DNA from: Wallemia ichthyophaga EXF-994
Lineage: Eukaryota; Basidiomycota; Wallemiomycetes; Wallemiales; Wallemiaceae
NCBI RefSeq assembly: GCF_000400465.1
Contig: NW_008806295.1
Location: 112,030-176,029, forward strand
DNA length: 64,000 nt
Direction of reading: 5' to 3'
Part shown: piece by piece, positions 12,301-23,552 of the stretch
How the letters are laid out: each line of letters starts with the position of its first letter
How positions within the stretch are numbered: the first letter of the stretch is position 1
Notes under the pieces: generated by a model
Seen by the model: the letters and a program-made list of their open reading frames with translations, nothing else
What the model was told of the DNA's origin: nothing
Databases searched by the model: none
Program-made: the position numbers and the translations under genes

Positions 12301-14230
12301 TGTATTGGTCGCTTCACTCGTATTACTGAACGGCTGTGCTGCTGTTTGCGCTGCTTCCTCTATCCAGCATCCAAAATATCTAACCACAAATCTACTATTC
12401 AGCCTACTCAATGACAAAACCTCTCTGAAAAGCTTACTATCCGTATTAGGCTTGAGTCTGACTTTTTTTATGGCATAAAACAAGCCATCTAGTCTGTTAC
12501 GCGCTTTTACTACTTCTCCGAAGCCACCTTTTCCTAAATGCTCGACTTCTTCAAAGTCACTTCGGAATCTGCTGCTGTTGGAATGTTGACTCGTTGACTG
12601 CCAAAATGGATCGATGGGAGGTGGGGCGACAGACGCGGATGGTGTTAGAGGTGGTCTAGGTGTGGATGTTTTGCGAGCAGTGATTGATGTCGGTCTGGTT
12701 GTTGCCACACTGCAGGAGTTTTCTGAGGCGCTGTTTATCCTGTCTAGTATTTGAATTGCTGATCCGCGCTGCGAAGGTTTGGCTTCGAGCATGTAAGAAA
12801 GTATGTTGAGTGTCTGCTGTGGTATATCACCTGACTTATCCAATAATACTCCTGGTGATGGATAAGATGTCGCATCTAATCCAAACACCATGCTGATGAA
12901 ACACACTCCTGCATCCCAAACATCTCTTTTTCTTGTAAATGATGAAGCTTCAAGACTTTCAGGTGCTTGCCAGGCTTCGTTTATAAATGTCTCGGATATT
13001 TTACGTTCGTTGATTGGATTCGAGCGGTGGAGATTGGAGATAGTTTTGGCGTATGATGGCTTGACAATTTTCAATATGCGACCTGGAGAGATGAGAATGT
13101 TTGAAGGGTTTACATCCATGTGCACTACGTCCAACTTATGCAACTCTTGTAAACCAGTGAGTAGTTGGACTAGATAGTTGGTAGCTAGATCTATACGGAG
13201 ATTATCGCACGCGTGTAAAAGATCTTTTAGTGTATTCATACCACTGCTCCTTGAGTGCAAAATAAGCAACTCCCATATAACGCTTCCGTTGGATTGAGGA
13301 TGAGGGCGCAATTTCGAAGCATAAATTCGTTCAACATTCTCACAATCTATTTTCGACATTACTTCTAGGGTGCGTGCAGTTTCCTGTAACTTCTTTTTAC
13401 CTGCGCTCTTATCGTAGTATTCCGAATTGATGATGTACACTTGAAGTTCAAGGAGGTCGTCGGTCTTTGCGACAGAGCAAAGATATGTCGAGCTAAGACC
13501 GTCAGAAGAGATGAGATTTCCGACATGAACAGTGAAATCGCCATCAAAGTTCTCTGTCCAGATATCGTGTCTTCTGTACTGCCTTTGGCGAGATATTTGG
13601 GTGTTCTGTTTCTCATTCTCAGAACGAATTTGTTCCTGTTTGCGCTTAATATCAGATTCGATTCGTTGTGCCAATTCATCAGCCTCGAGAGACTCTTTAT
13701 GGCGTTTCTTTGCTTCGAAAGACTCCTCGCGCTGCATTTTTTCAGCTTGAACGGCGCTGAGACGCTCTTGCATTTTAGTAGCCAAACTGGAGTTACCGAT
13801 AATAGTGTGATTAGTAGAAATGTACTCCTGAACGAATATAGCGAGATCATAGAGCATAGGCTCGCCAAGAAGAGAATGCTTGGATTTATCAAGCAACTCC
13901 TGCGCTAGCTGATTACGCTGGTCTACTGAAAGACCTTTGGTGTTGCGAATTGAAAGCTGTGGGGGAACGTTTGGGTAAGTTTTGGGTATCTTAGCGTGTA
14001 GCTCGACGGCGACATGATTTTTAAGGTCCTCTTCTAAAGGCTGGAGCTGTATGATATATTCAGGTAGATTTGCAGCACCCTATACGCGACTGAGCTTATC
14101 TGGAGACATCTCGTCATCAGAAACGCACCTGCCACGCGGGATTTGAATTGGTTGCGACGGTGAATAGATCGCCATAGATGGCACTCAAAGCTTCGAGCTC
14201 ATTCGATTGCACCTCGCGTAAGGTGTCCAT
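9357..14230 (-). CDS. GCN2: eIF2-alpha kinase GCN2
   Basis: Amino-acid starvation sensor that phosphorylates eIF2-alpha. Six exons: 14129-14230, 11659-14079, 10124-11614, 9932-10079, 9682-9879 and 9357-9616 (introns 44-65 nt); 1539 residues. Domain order is complete. An RWD domain at residues 1 to about 130 (NELEALSAIYGDLF; binds Gcn1) is followed by a charged coiled stretch. A pseudokinase follows, with HMDVNPSNIL where an active kinase has HRDLKPxN. The true kinase has GKGGFGEVVKARN, AIKKVRL, HRDLKPSNIF and DFGLATLG, with an acidic insert of Glu/Asp/Ser. The HisRS-like domain and a C-terminal region ending in WLIFNIKDNR complete it. The kinase splice gives VDIFSLG joined to IIFFEMC. It is divergent from the AN1 gene with only 39 bp between start codons. 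Confidence 0.95.
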
Positions 14231-14269
14231 GGCGGTGGCTAATCAACCGGCGCTTTATTCCCGAACCCC

Positions 14270-15010
14270 ATGTCCGATAATCAAATGATTTGGGTTGGCA
14301 GGCATTGTAGCCTCCATACTTGCAGACAGACAGATTTCCTACCGAGTAATTGCGTTTACTGCCACAAAGATTTCTGCGCTGAACACGCACCTCCTTCTTT
14401 GAATTTCAGCGATAGCAATCACTTATGTGATGCGTATAAGGCTTCAATAGAGGCTAAGAATGGCAGATCAAAGAACACGTACAATGAAATGAGTATTTGT
14501 GGCTTGGAGAGCTGCAATACAAAGCTAGTATCCCCTATTAGGTGTACAGAATGCGGCCTCAGCTTCTGCACTTATCACTACCACACAAACACACATAATT
14601 GCAAGAAACATAGCAGGTTGGCTAATCAAGGGCGTTCTGCTGCGTCTAACAATGCTGGTTTGGCAGCACTTAAGCGCCTAGGACTGTCAAATAGCAGTCA
14701 TACTGAACCTAAAGAGCCACAGTCACGGCCAGAACGACAAAATAGCCAAACAACAGAAAAGCAATCAAAGAGCGTTTTATCAAATATTATACCCAACATG
14801 GATAGAATACAGGCAGGCGGATCAACAAAATCACCAATTACCTCATTTAAAAATGATAAGAGAAGCAAGAGTGAGCGTGATTCGCAGCTGAAAGCACTAC
14901 TAGAGCGAGAGAAGAAGGGCATTCTGTCATCAAATGATAAATATCGCCTTGCAGAGTTTAGAGCACTCGAGAACCAGTCGAGCAAGGGTAAAGAATGCAA
15001 GGTTCAATAG
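14270..15010 (+). CDS. AN1-type zinc-finger protein
   Basis: 246 residues, no intron. Two AN1-like zinc fingers occupy roughly residues 10-110. The first has CSLHTCRQTDFLPSNC then CHKDFCAEH; the second has CGLESCNTKL then CTECGLSFCTYHYH. Two N-terminal AN1 fingers are the layout of the Cuz1/ZFAND1 and ZFAND2 families, which link Cdc48 and the proteasome in stress. The remainder is Ser/Lys-rich and disordered, ending in a basic-acidic helix (LLEREKKGILSSNDKYRLAE). It shares a 39-bp divergent promoter with GCN2, so the two may respond together; that is inference. Which AN1 subfamily it belongs to is not settled. Confidence 0.8.
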   Translation: MSDNQMIWVGRHCSLHTCRQTDFLPSNCVYCHKDFCAEHAPPSLNFSDSNHLCDAYKASIEAKNGRSKNTYNEMSICGLESCNTKLVSPIRCTECGLSFCTYHYHTNTHNCKKHSRLANQGRSAASNNAGLAALKRLGLSNSSHTEPKEPQSRPERQNSQTTEKQSKSVLSNIIPNMDRIQAGGSTKSPITSFKNDKRSKSERDSQLKALLEREKKGILSSNDKYRLAEFRALENQSSKGKECKVQ

Positions 15011-15087
15011 CTGGATGTATAAATACAACATTTGTAATAATAATTAACCTGTAGCTGAATAAATATGTAAACACAGCATTAAACAAA

Positions 15088-15874
15088 TTACTCACGTCTC
15101 TTGGGATTTGATCGCGTTGATGATGTTCTTCCTCGGGTGGCTTTAGGCCGAGCGCTACCTGTGGATGTTGCTTTTGCTTTCTTTGGAGCATCTGCGGCTG
15201 CTTTAGCAGTTTTAGAACGTGAAGAGCGTGTATTGGTGTCATCCTCATCGACATCCTCGCCTTCATTCGCCAGCTGGACATGTTCATGCTCGTCGACCTC
15301 CTCGACATGGTCCTGCTTGTTAAATCGACCAATTGCGCTTCTCCTACGCGTACTAGATGGCCTCTTCTCTGATTTTGTAGCTATCTTCTGCTCACTATCT
15401 GATTCCTGCTCAGCATCCATTTCAGCCTCACTGAGACTAGATTCAGCCTCGTCTTCTGGAGTCGGTATCGGTGAGCCTAACGGAGAAGCGTCTTCTCTGG
15501 GTGATTTAAAAGCTCTACGCTGCCATAATTCAATAAATTCTGCATCGTGTGGTAATTCAAACGGCTCCACGGTTGATAAGAAGTCATCCTCTGCCAAATC
15601 CTGCAAGTGAAATGAGCGGGAGCTGATGACGATACGCAAATCCCACCTGATTGTCCAGCTCCTCTAAATTGTAAAGACTAGCCAATTTTGACCATATCTC
15701 ATTCACGCCCACATCCTCTTGCAGTTCAATTGACATGCTGTGCTGCATTGCGAGCACCTGGAAGTGCTTGTGTACTCCAACTGGCCTCGCCTGCGCTATC
15801 GCTCTGTATAGCGCTATTTCGAAGTCCATTGAGGTATTATGGCTGGTGACTGGTGGCGGTTTGGAGATAACCAT
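15088..15874 (-). CDS. EAF7: NuA4 histone acetyltransferase subunit EAF7 (MRGBP-like)
   Basis: Two exons, 15647-15874 and 15088-15600 (46-nt intron, acceptor CTTGCAG); 246 residues. The first about 110 residues match the Eaf7/MRGBP (CT20) family: EIALYRAIAQARPVGVHKHF, then WSKLASLYNLEELDNQ across the splice, then a FELP segment. Eaf7 sits with Eaf3 in NuA4, the complex that acetylates histones H4 and H2A. The C-terminal half is low complexity: acidic and Ser-rich with DEHEHV, then a Ser/Arg/Lys/Thr tail ending in NPKRRE. The 3' end converges on the AN1 gene with a 77-bp gap. Confidence 0.85.
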
Positions 15875-15998
15875 TAAATTTCTAGTTACTTTGGTATAAT
15901 ATGAATATTTACAAGAATTTACATAAATATCTTATTCTCTCCACGCGAGTGTATACCTCAATGGACATGCATTCGAAATTGAAACAAACCAAATTTCA

Positions 15999-17189
15999 CT
16001 AAACTCTCCATTGCCCGTAAAGAATTCCACGGATAATTGAGTATGGCGCGTCAGGTGTGTACAACCCACAGCGTACAAACTCATCAAGGAAGAGTCTCCC
16101 AGTCACCCCAACGAAAATGGCTGTATAGAGATATCCGAGCAACCTTCTTTTCATCGTTGGAGTCTTCAAAGATATCGTATTCCCGAGTATCATAAACTCC
16201 ACCACAATACCGACTGCCTGTACCAAGAAAAAGCAAAATTGTCCGAGGCCGAGTCCCGCGAGCACATACGCACCCATTGCATGACTTAGCCCTGTCAAAC
16301 TGAAGGCAACAAGCATCTTTACGGGCATTTTTGCATACTTTGGGAACAAACTACCAATACTATCCCCGTAAAATTTTATTGACCGCCTGAACAAACCATG
16401 CCAACCAATCCCCCAAAGTCTCTGTATTGAGTAGGCCTCAGCCATGTTAAAAAACCTAGGCCAATCACTAGGATTGTTGAGTCCGATAACAACGCAGACT
16501 ACCGATGTCAAGCTGTAAGCAAGATTGACGCAAGAAAAGGAACTGATGCCAATAAAGATCAAGTGAAAGACTTGCATGAGATATCGCTGTGAAGATATTG
16601 GCCTCAGTGTGAGCAAATCATAGGGTGGCGTATGCACGTATGTCTCAAACATGTCTAAAATGAGAATTTGTGTCATGACATTTGGCAGACGATCTGTGAC
16701 GAACTGCCACCTAGTTTTGCGCCCCTCTTTTTCTATTTCCTGCTTATCAATACTCCTCGCCCATTTCCAGTGTATACCGCGTGGGTTAGCTATAAGTTCC
16801 GCTACAAATTTGAACCTTTCCCACAGACCCACTGGAGGTGGTTTCTCGTTGCCTTGGCTGTCCAACTTTACCAGAATCTTCTCAGAATCCACGCTAAGAA
16901 AACTTGTTGTCTGGATAATAGCGAAGATCTGCAAATTGCCAACAAAGTATGCAGTGAATGCATCTGGCTGGCGGAGGTATACTAGCGGGTATATTATGCT
17001 GGCAACAGACACGGGTATCCCAATCCATCGGCGCAGGTGGAGCGGGAGGAACAGAATACTTGCAACAGTCACAATGTAAGGCAGCTGCGTAAACCACGAA
17101 GGCGCAACTGGCTTCGAAGGATCTATTTCTGGCAATTGGGGAATTTTATGTCTCGTTAACCCTTCAGTAGAGTAAAAGTTCACGGTCAT
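15999..17189 (-). CDS. wax-synthase-domain membrane acyltransferase
   Basis: 396 residues, no intron, with about eight hydrophobic segments. The signature of the wax synthase-like (MBOAT-related) family is present: WPRFFNMAEAYSIQRLWGIG and WHGLFRR in the middle, then the GLSHAMGAY segment with the presumed catalytic His. Family members transfer acyl groups to alcohols (wax esters, or secondary metabolites such as trichothecenes); the substrate here is unknown. It lacks the two introns of the related tandem copies at 40-45 kb and has a different N-terminus, so it is a distant paralogue and not a recent copy of them. Confidence 0.8.
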   Translation of the reverse strand: MTVNFYSTEGLTRHKIPQLPEIDPSKPVAPSWFTQLPYIVTVASILFLPLHLRRWIGIPVSVASIIYPLVYLRQPDAFTAYFVGNLQIFAIIQTTSFLSVDSEKILVKLDSQGNEKPPPVGLWERFKFVAELIANPRGIHWKWARSIDKQEIEKEGRKTRWQFVTDRLPNVMTQILILDMFETYVHTPPYDLLTLRPISSQRYLMQVFHLIFIGISSFSCVNLAYSLTSVVCVVIGLNNPSDWPRFFNMAEAYSIQRLWGIGWHGLFRRSIKFYGDSIGSLFPKYAKMPVKMLVAFSLTGLSHAMGAYVLAGLGLGQFCFFLVQAVGIVVEFMILGNTISLKTPTMKRRLLGYLYTAIFVGVTGRLFLDEFVRCGLYTPDAPYSIIRGILYGQWRV

Positions 17190-17881
17190 AGCTTAGAATG
17201 CAGTCATGTGATCCATGCATATTTAGGTGACTCAAATTATTCCTTGCACACAAGTTCGGTATGTTGATGAATGCGGATCTCAATCATGATCTTAATCAAA
17301 GTTGTTTTACCCACCCCGCAATCAGATCGCTCAAGTCACCCTGAAAATTTAAGAAAGTGTGGAGATAAGCACAGGGATGTTTTAAAGCGAAAATTAATAC
17401 AAATAACCCCTATTTAAAATTCTCTTTAGCTCTTTGAGCATTTCAAGAGCTTTCTAAATACTTAAACCTCGTCTGTCCAGCTAATCCTGGTTTTTCCGTA
17501 AAACACCTTCAGATTTCGGAATTTTTCAAGTCGCGGAATAAAGATACTCGTTTGATATCCAGGTAGCACTTTAGAAGGCGTGGTCAATGAGATATATTTT
17601 ATCCTGCTATCCCGCCAACCAGATCCGACTAAACGCGACTGGTTTGGCTAGGTACTCGGCAGATTGAAAACACGAAAACTGGCGCTAGAACAACAATAAG
17701 AGTATTATTGGGATGCTGAAAATCTAGATGACATATGAAGCAATTTTGATAAGTGAATTTCAACCAAAGTTCATCAAGCTGATAAGCCGCAGTACTCTCA
17801 GATCTGGACCACCACCATACAAAACAATTGTTTGAGCTGCGATAAACGCTGTCTCTACTCAAGGCTCATTAAATTCTAGTC
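17190..17881. other. intergenic region, wax synthase-like / GDA1
   Basis: 692 bp between divergent start codons. It holds AT-rich stretches (about 17390-17460) and a 77-codon minus-strand reading frame at 17629-17862 that has no motif and no sensible splice partners. I see no RNA gene. Confidence 0.4.
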
Positions 17882-19829
17882 ATGTACTCTTCCGCTTCGT
17901 CTTCGAGAAGGCCTTCTTCGGTGTGTAAAATGCGGCGATTAAGCTGAGAAGTGCGAGTTAACACGCGCTTTCCAGGAATTCAAACTCCTCGATGCTGAGA
18001 ATGGCCAAAACGACAGTCCTGCGACCACAAACCGCAGATTCGGTCCATCTTCTGCGTGGAAAAAGTGGGCTCTCGGTGCATCAGTAGCCCTGTTCGTAGT
18101 GGTTTTACTCTCTAGGGAAAATCCAGGCATTACTGTGACCAATTCTACTAGTCCTCTTTCTCTCAGTGCGTTTAAATGTTATCCCCCACAATCCCACTGA
18201 CTTCATTCCGAAGGCGATCAAACCAATAATGATCAACTTAAAATCGAAAAGCCTAACTTCGATCTTCCAAATGCTGGTGTCCAGGATCCTCTTATCGATG
18301 TCACCAAAGACCAGTCCATCAAGCACGACGGCCCTTTCGCCGAAGCCGAGGCTAAGCTACCCGATCATCTCGACTACATGTCTGCCGATCAGACCTTCCC
18401 CGATTATAACGAGGAAGCGTCTTCAGATTCTGACTTTCCTACGAGCTTCGAGCAAGACAGTGACCCTTCCTCTTCAGTCGCATGTGATTCACCACATACA
18501 GACGCAGTAGCCAAAGGCAGGCCAATCGTTCAGTACGTCGTCATGATCGATGCTGGCTCTACGGGCTCCAGAGTTCACGCATACAAGTTCAACAACTGCC
18601 ACAGCACTCCTCAACTGGAGTACGAGACTTTCAAGACGACGGAGAAGGGTCAAGGTTTGTCTAGCTTTGCTGGGAATCCTCTCGGTGCCGCCAAGTCTCT
18701 TGAACCTCTGCTTAACGAGGCTGTCAGGGTCATTCCAGACGAGTTGCACTCTCTTACTCCCGTCGCTGTGAAGGCTACTGCGGGCTTGAGAATCTTAGAC
18801 ACCAAATACGGCTCTAATGCCAGCAAGGAGATTCTGGACGCTGTTCGTAACCACCTTGTCACCAATTATCCATTCAGCGTCAGTGACAGACCGGGGGATG
18901 TCTCAGTTATGGATGGCAGTGATGAGGGTGTGTACGCTTGGATTACAGTTAACTATCTACTCGGGAGAATTGGTGCAGATGTCGACAATAGTGATACTCC
19001 AACTGTCGCTGTTATGGATCTCGGTGGTGCTTCTACTCAAATTGTCTTCGAGCCAATGTCTAAACAATCCAATGCGACTCCTTTAGCAGATGGTGACCAC
19101 AGATATACTCTGACTTACGGTGGCAAAGAACACATACTCTACCAACACTCATATTTGGGTTACGGATTAATGCAAGCACGGAGATCAGTACACAACCTCG
19201 TCGCTTATCTCTACGAATTTGGTAATGTTTTAGTGCCATCCTGGGACAAATGGGACGAGAATGTCAAAGTACCTAACCCATGTATATCACGAGGTAGCTC
19301 TAAGGTGGTGACATTAGACCCACCAGGCAAAGCACCAGTGAACGTAACGATGGTTGGTTCATCGAATGGCTGGGATGCATGCAACAGAGTAGTAGAGTTG
19401 GTAATGGCGAAGGATGCAGTGTGTGAGGTACAGCCATGCTCTTTCAACGGTGTCTATCAGCCATCATTGATGGAAAATTTCGATGGGCCTTTACTCGCAA
19501 TGTCATACTTCTATGATAGATTGTCACCACTTGGTATAAACAGCAAGTCTGCTTCATTTGCTAGAGGAGATATACAAAAAATGGCATCACATTCATGCAA
19601 AGGACAGCAGAATTGGGAGACGTATTGGAGCGGTAATACTGAGGCACTGGCAGTCCTTCACGACAAACCTGACATGTGCTTGGATTTGACATTCATGAAT
19701 GGATTGCTAGGATTAGGGTACGAACTAGGACCACAAAGACAGATCGGTACAGGTAAGAAAATTGATGGTGTTGAGCTGGGATGGACATTGGGTGCATCGA
19801 TCGCAGTTCTCGACGCTTCTTCGCTTTAG
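17882..19829 (+). CDS. GDA1: Golgi guanosine-diphosphatase (GDA1/CD39 family)
   Basis: Exons 17882-17920, 17976-18165 and 18214-19829 (introns 55 and 48 nt); 614 residues. It is a type II membrane protein: a short cytosolic head, a membrane anchor WALGASVALFVVVLLS at about residues 45-60, an acidic stem, then the apyrase fold in the lumen. Apyrase conserved regions are clear: IDAGSTGSRVHAYKF, KATAGLRIL, EGVYAWITVNYL and MDLGGASTQIVFE, plus a late MSYFYDRL. Fungal Gda1 converts GDP to GMP so that GDP-sugars can be exchanged into the Golgi for mannosylation. N-glycosylation-like NVT and NAS sites fit a lumenal domain. The next gene follows on the same strand. Confidence 0.93.
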
Positions 19830-19982
19830 TTGTTTTACTTCTTTTCCTTTTTCTTTTTTTTTTCAATTCCTACTAGAGGACAATTGATTGCCATATACAA
19901 ATCACAAATGACAGTTTTTACAGTTTTCACGTTTCTATTCAACTATCTTGTACTTTCTATTCATCTAACGTCATCAGTTGAT

Positions 19983-21163
19983 ATGCAATTGAGCGTGATC
20001 GTCCTGCTGGTAACAATATGCTCGGCAGTACAGAGCTTGGGTTTGACAATGCAGCGCAAATCACATATAGACAGTTCTAGTTGGTGGGTTGGTGGGTATA
20101 TGCACTGACACATGTAACGCAGCAACGCAGTCGCAGCCAATGGCTTATCGGATTCACGCTTTATCTAGTTTTCAATGTTTTAGGAACTATCATACAGCTA
20201 GCCAGCTTGCCTTTGATAGTGCTTGCGCCGTTGGGAGCGATATCATTACTCCCGAATGTTGTCTTCGCGCGAGTGCTGCTTAAGGACAAGAGGAGAGAAC
20301 TGCTTCAAGGGATAGTGTTGATAGTTATCGGAGCAACTCTGATTGCGTATCATTCAGATGTCACACCCGAGCAACACCTCAGCTACGATAGACTTATGGA
20401 GCTGTTTAACAGGAGTGTGAATCAGGCGTATCTCGCAATCCAATCTCTGGCAACACTTGCAGCATTAGGAGTTGCCCACATTTGGGATAGGAGTCGTACG
20501 CAGTCGGCAGCTGAAGCAACACCGCTGATTGGTGAAGATAGAAAAGCTCGATACAATGGACCGGCTGTTTTATTTGCATCGTGTAGTGGCGTACTCAGTG
20601 GAATGTGTTTACTACTGGCTAAAGGTGGTATTGACGGGATAATTGAAAATTCCGAGTGGAGGGTTTTGCTACACTGGCAGATTGGGCTGCTGCTTGCGGT
20701 ATTAGCAATAGCAGCAGTGGTTCAACTCTATTACCTCAACCTAGCACTCAAATGCAGCGATCCATCGCTGATTTCTCCGCTGGCATTCTGCTTCTACAAC
20801 GTCTCATCAATTTTGAATGGATTGGTGTTCTTTGATCAGTACTCGCATACTTCCACAACTGATCTTATGACTATATCAGCAGGTACAGTCACTCTACTCG
20901 TCGGAGTTTGGATTGTTAGTGGCAATGGAGACAACATGGATCAAGCGGGGAACTTGAGGAACTCAGGGCATTCGGAGTATTCGGAACATTTAGCGCATAC
21001 AGAGCACCCTATTGAAACCAATATGCAACACTCCCCACCAATTTCCCCAATTCAGGGTTTTAGTATTGGGATCAGTGCCAATTCGCCTGGATTTGCTTTT
21101 AAAGAACAAACACGGCAAATCAGCTTAATTAAAAGTATTACGAACATGTTTAAAGCTAAATAG
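19983..21163 (+). CDS. NIPA-like (DUF803) magnesium transporter
   Basis: Exons 19983-20095 and 20131-21163, 381 residues. The proposed intron is only 35 nt (GTATAT...ACGCAG). It removes an in-frame stop and joins WWVGG to RSQWLIGF. The start MQLSVIVLLVTICSAVQSLG was chosen because it opens straight into TM1 followed by TMQRKSH, the family pattern. About nine hydrophobic segments follow, including LPLIVLAPLGAISLLPN, diagnostic of the NIPA family, and LYYLNLALKCSDPSLISPL. Members move Mg2+ across plasma, endosomal or Golgi membranes. The C-terminal about 70 residues are polar and His/Ser-rich. An upstream in-frame ATG at 19908 would add 25 hydrophobic residues. Confidence 0.8.
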
Positions 21164-21195
21164 TTTTGTATTCTCATCCTTCAAATCACTCCGCG

Positions 21196-23395
21196 ATGTC
21201 ATTCGATAGCCGCAGGAAAGCATTACTGCGAAATCTGACTGAAGTACTTGATAAAGTGGGTAATCGATAAAGCTCAAATTTCATCCATCTTAAACGCCTT
21301 CAAGATCACCGGAACCAAGACGCTCATCCTCCATCCCGATCTGGCTGGACCGCTAGGATTAATAGCCCAAGTTTCAACACTTAAGGTGGGGAATTAGCAC
21401 TTTATCGATGTAATTAAACATCTACACAGCATCACGGCGTCGATAAGCTTTTCTGGCTCGAGAAAGGCGTACTGAGGTCATCGACTACCAACCTCGTTTA
21501 CTTTAGCAGACCAAGCGTCGCAGCGAATAGTTTAATTATACAGCAGATTCTACAATCTTCAGATGAATACCATGAGTACTTCATCATTTCCATTCCATCA
21601 TCCACAAAACTCCTCCAACGCCAATTGAGCGACGCAGGCCTGCTCGATACAGTCACGCTGCTAGAATTTCAATCTGGCTTTATCCCTATAGAGGATGATC
21701 TATTGTCTTTGGAATACGAGAATAGCTATGTCGATTACTTCCTCAACGGCGATTCTAGCTTATTATACGACTCTAGTACAGCTATTTTAACCTTAGAAAA
21801 AGAGTTTGGCGCGTTTCCCATCGCTGTGGGCAAAGGTAAAGCAGCAGAGGTGCGTTTTTGGCTTATACAAGTCTACACTTTCCACACGCTCACGCCGCCA
21901 AGGAACTCATTCCACTGATAAAGAGGCGAAGAATGGAAGAACATCTTTTGCACTCTGATAACAAGAGGGAAGTAGAGAATCTCAATCACGCGTCTAGCAC
22001 GTTCGACGCTCTCGTCGTTGTCGACAGATCAACAGATTTGATTACACCAATGTGCATTCAACTCACCTATTTAGGGCTGATCGACGAGTATATTGGAGTT
22101 AAAAACGGTTAGATGGCTTTGCTGCTCTTAAACCACACTTACATCATCCCAGCACATGTAGAAGTAGATGCGTCTTTGATAGAGGGCACCCAGCCCAACA
22201 ACACACCTTCCACGTCCGCACTCAGTGCAAAGAAGAAGAAGAAACATCTTTTATCGACATTTACTGATCCCGTTTACGAGGAGCTACGCGACATCAATTT
22301 CTCGCAAATAGGCGTATACCTTAACAAGATTGCTAAAACTATTGATCAGAGGTATAAAGTGGGTAGAGTATTTGTGATGGGGTAATGTACTAACAAATAC
22401 ATTAGGACAGACACACCGCCAATACCGTCAAAGAAATTAAGGATTTCGTTGGCAGGCTTGGTGGTTTGCAGTCAGAGCACCAGAGTCTGCAGTTACATAC
22501 TGCCCTATCTGAGCTGTTGCTTGAGTTTACCAAGAGCGATACTTTCGGCGCAGTACTTGAAGTGCAACAGAGTATGCATCGTTTATAGTGTACACCCTAA
22601 TGCTAACGACAGCCATATAGATCTATTAGCCGGGTACGAATTTCAATCGCAGATTTCAGCCATCGAGGGACTGATATATGAAGAGGCTCCAATACACAAC
22701 GTACTCCGCCTGATAGTCTTAGGTCACATTTGTGACGGCAACATCAAGAGCAAGACTATGGAACAACTCAAAGGGGAAATTTTGCAAGTAAGTATTTGCT
22801 GCATATTAATTCTAAATCTCAATTAAAATTTCCAGACATACGGATACCAATACCTAACCCTACTTATTACCCTAGAAGAGCATATCCTCGCACACAACCA
22901 CTCTTTCTCGCAGATACGCAAATATTTCGCACTCTTTGTCGAGGATGTCAATGAGGCCAAACCGAACGATATTAGTTACGCTTACTCGGGTTACGCACCA
23001 TTGTCGCTAAGGATAGTGCAGTGTGCAGCTCAAAAGTCAGCTGTAAAGAGCCCCCTACCTGACTCCACAATTCAATCCAAGGCTAACAACATTGATTCTT
23101 TTGGTGGATTCACTGATTCACTCAAGTTTGTCAAAGGTGGTATCGTACAAGACAGATTCGATGGTTTACCCAAAGAGGACAATGGTGGTATGAAAAAAAC
23201 CCTAGTCTTTTTCGTCGGTGGTGTCACATTCGCTGAAATTGCGGCATTAAGATTGATGTCTAGTCAAATTAAAGGTTTGTATGGTGCTCATAAGACCTAA
23301 TGAAACTAAACACTCAAATAGACCGCGATTTTGTCGTCGCTACAACTGATATCCTGAACTCCAAAACACTCCTCACACAACTTTCAAACAGCTAG
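21196..23395 (+). CDS. VPS33: vacuolar sorting protein VPS33 (Sec1/Munc18 family)
   Basis: Nine exons: 21196-21255, 21305-21385, 21430-21849, 21903-22107, 22153-22358, 22406-22571, 22621-22787, 22836-23274 and 23322-23395; introns 44-53 nt; 605 residues. Sec1/Munc18 landmarks are visible: LILHPDLAGPLGLI, DALVVVDRSTDLITPM, LTYLGLIDEYIGVK joined to HVEVDASL, the QNLLAGYEFQ segment and a C-terminal FFVGGVTFAEIAALR. VPS33 is the SM subunit of the HOPS and CORVET tethering complexes and binds SNAREs for fusion at endosomes and the vacuole. The start lies 32 bp after the stop of the NIPA-like gene on the same strand, so the leader is very short. Confidence 0.93.
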
Positions 23396-23552
23396 AAAAT
23401 ATGTATGCTATGTGATGTTTATATGCCTTGAAATTTAAAACTTTATAAATAGTTGAAAAGAGGTGGTTGAAAAAATTATCCTTTATGTAACTTATTGTGC
23501 TTACGTTGATTGAAATTGAGTGAAACTTATACATAATGTTCGTCAGCTCGTA

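Noticed and set aside
17629-17862. 77-codon minus-strand ORF between the wax-synthase-like gene and GDA1
   Set aside because: No motif, no splice partners and unremarkable composition; likely chance.
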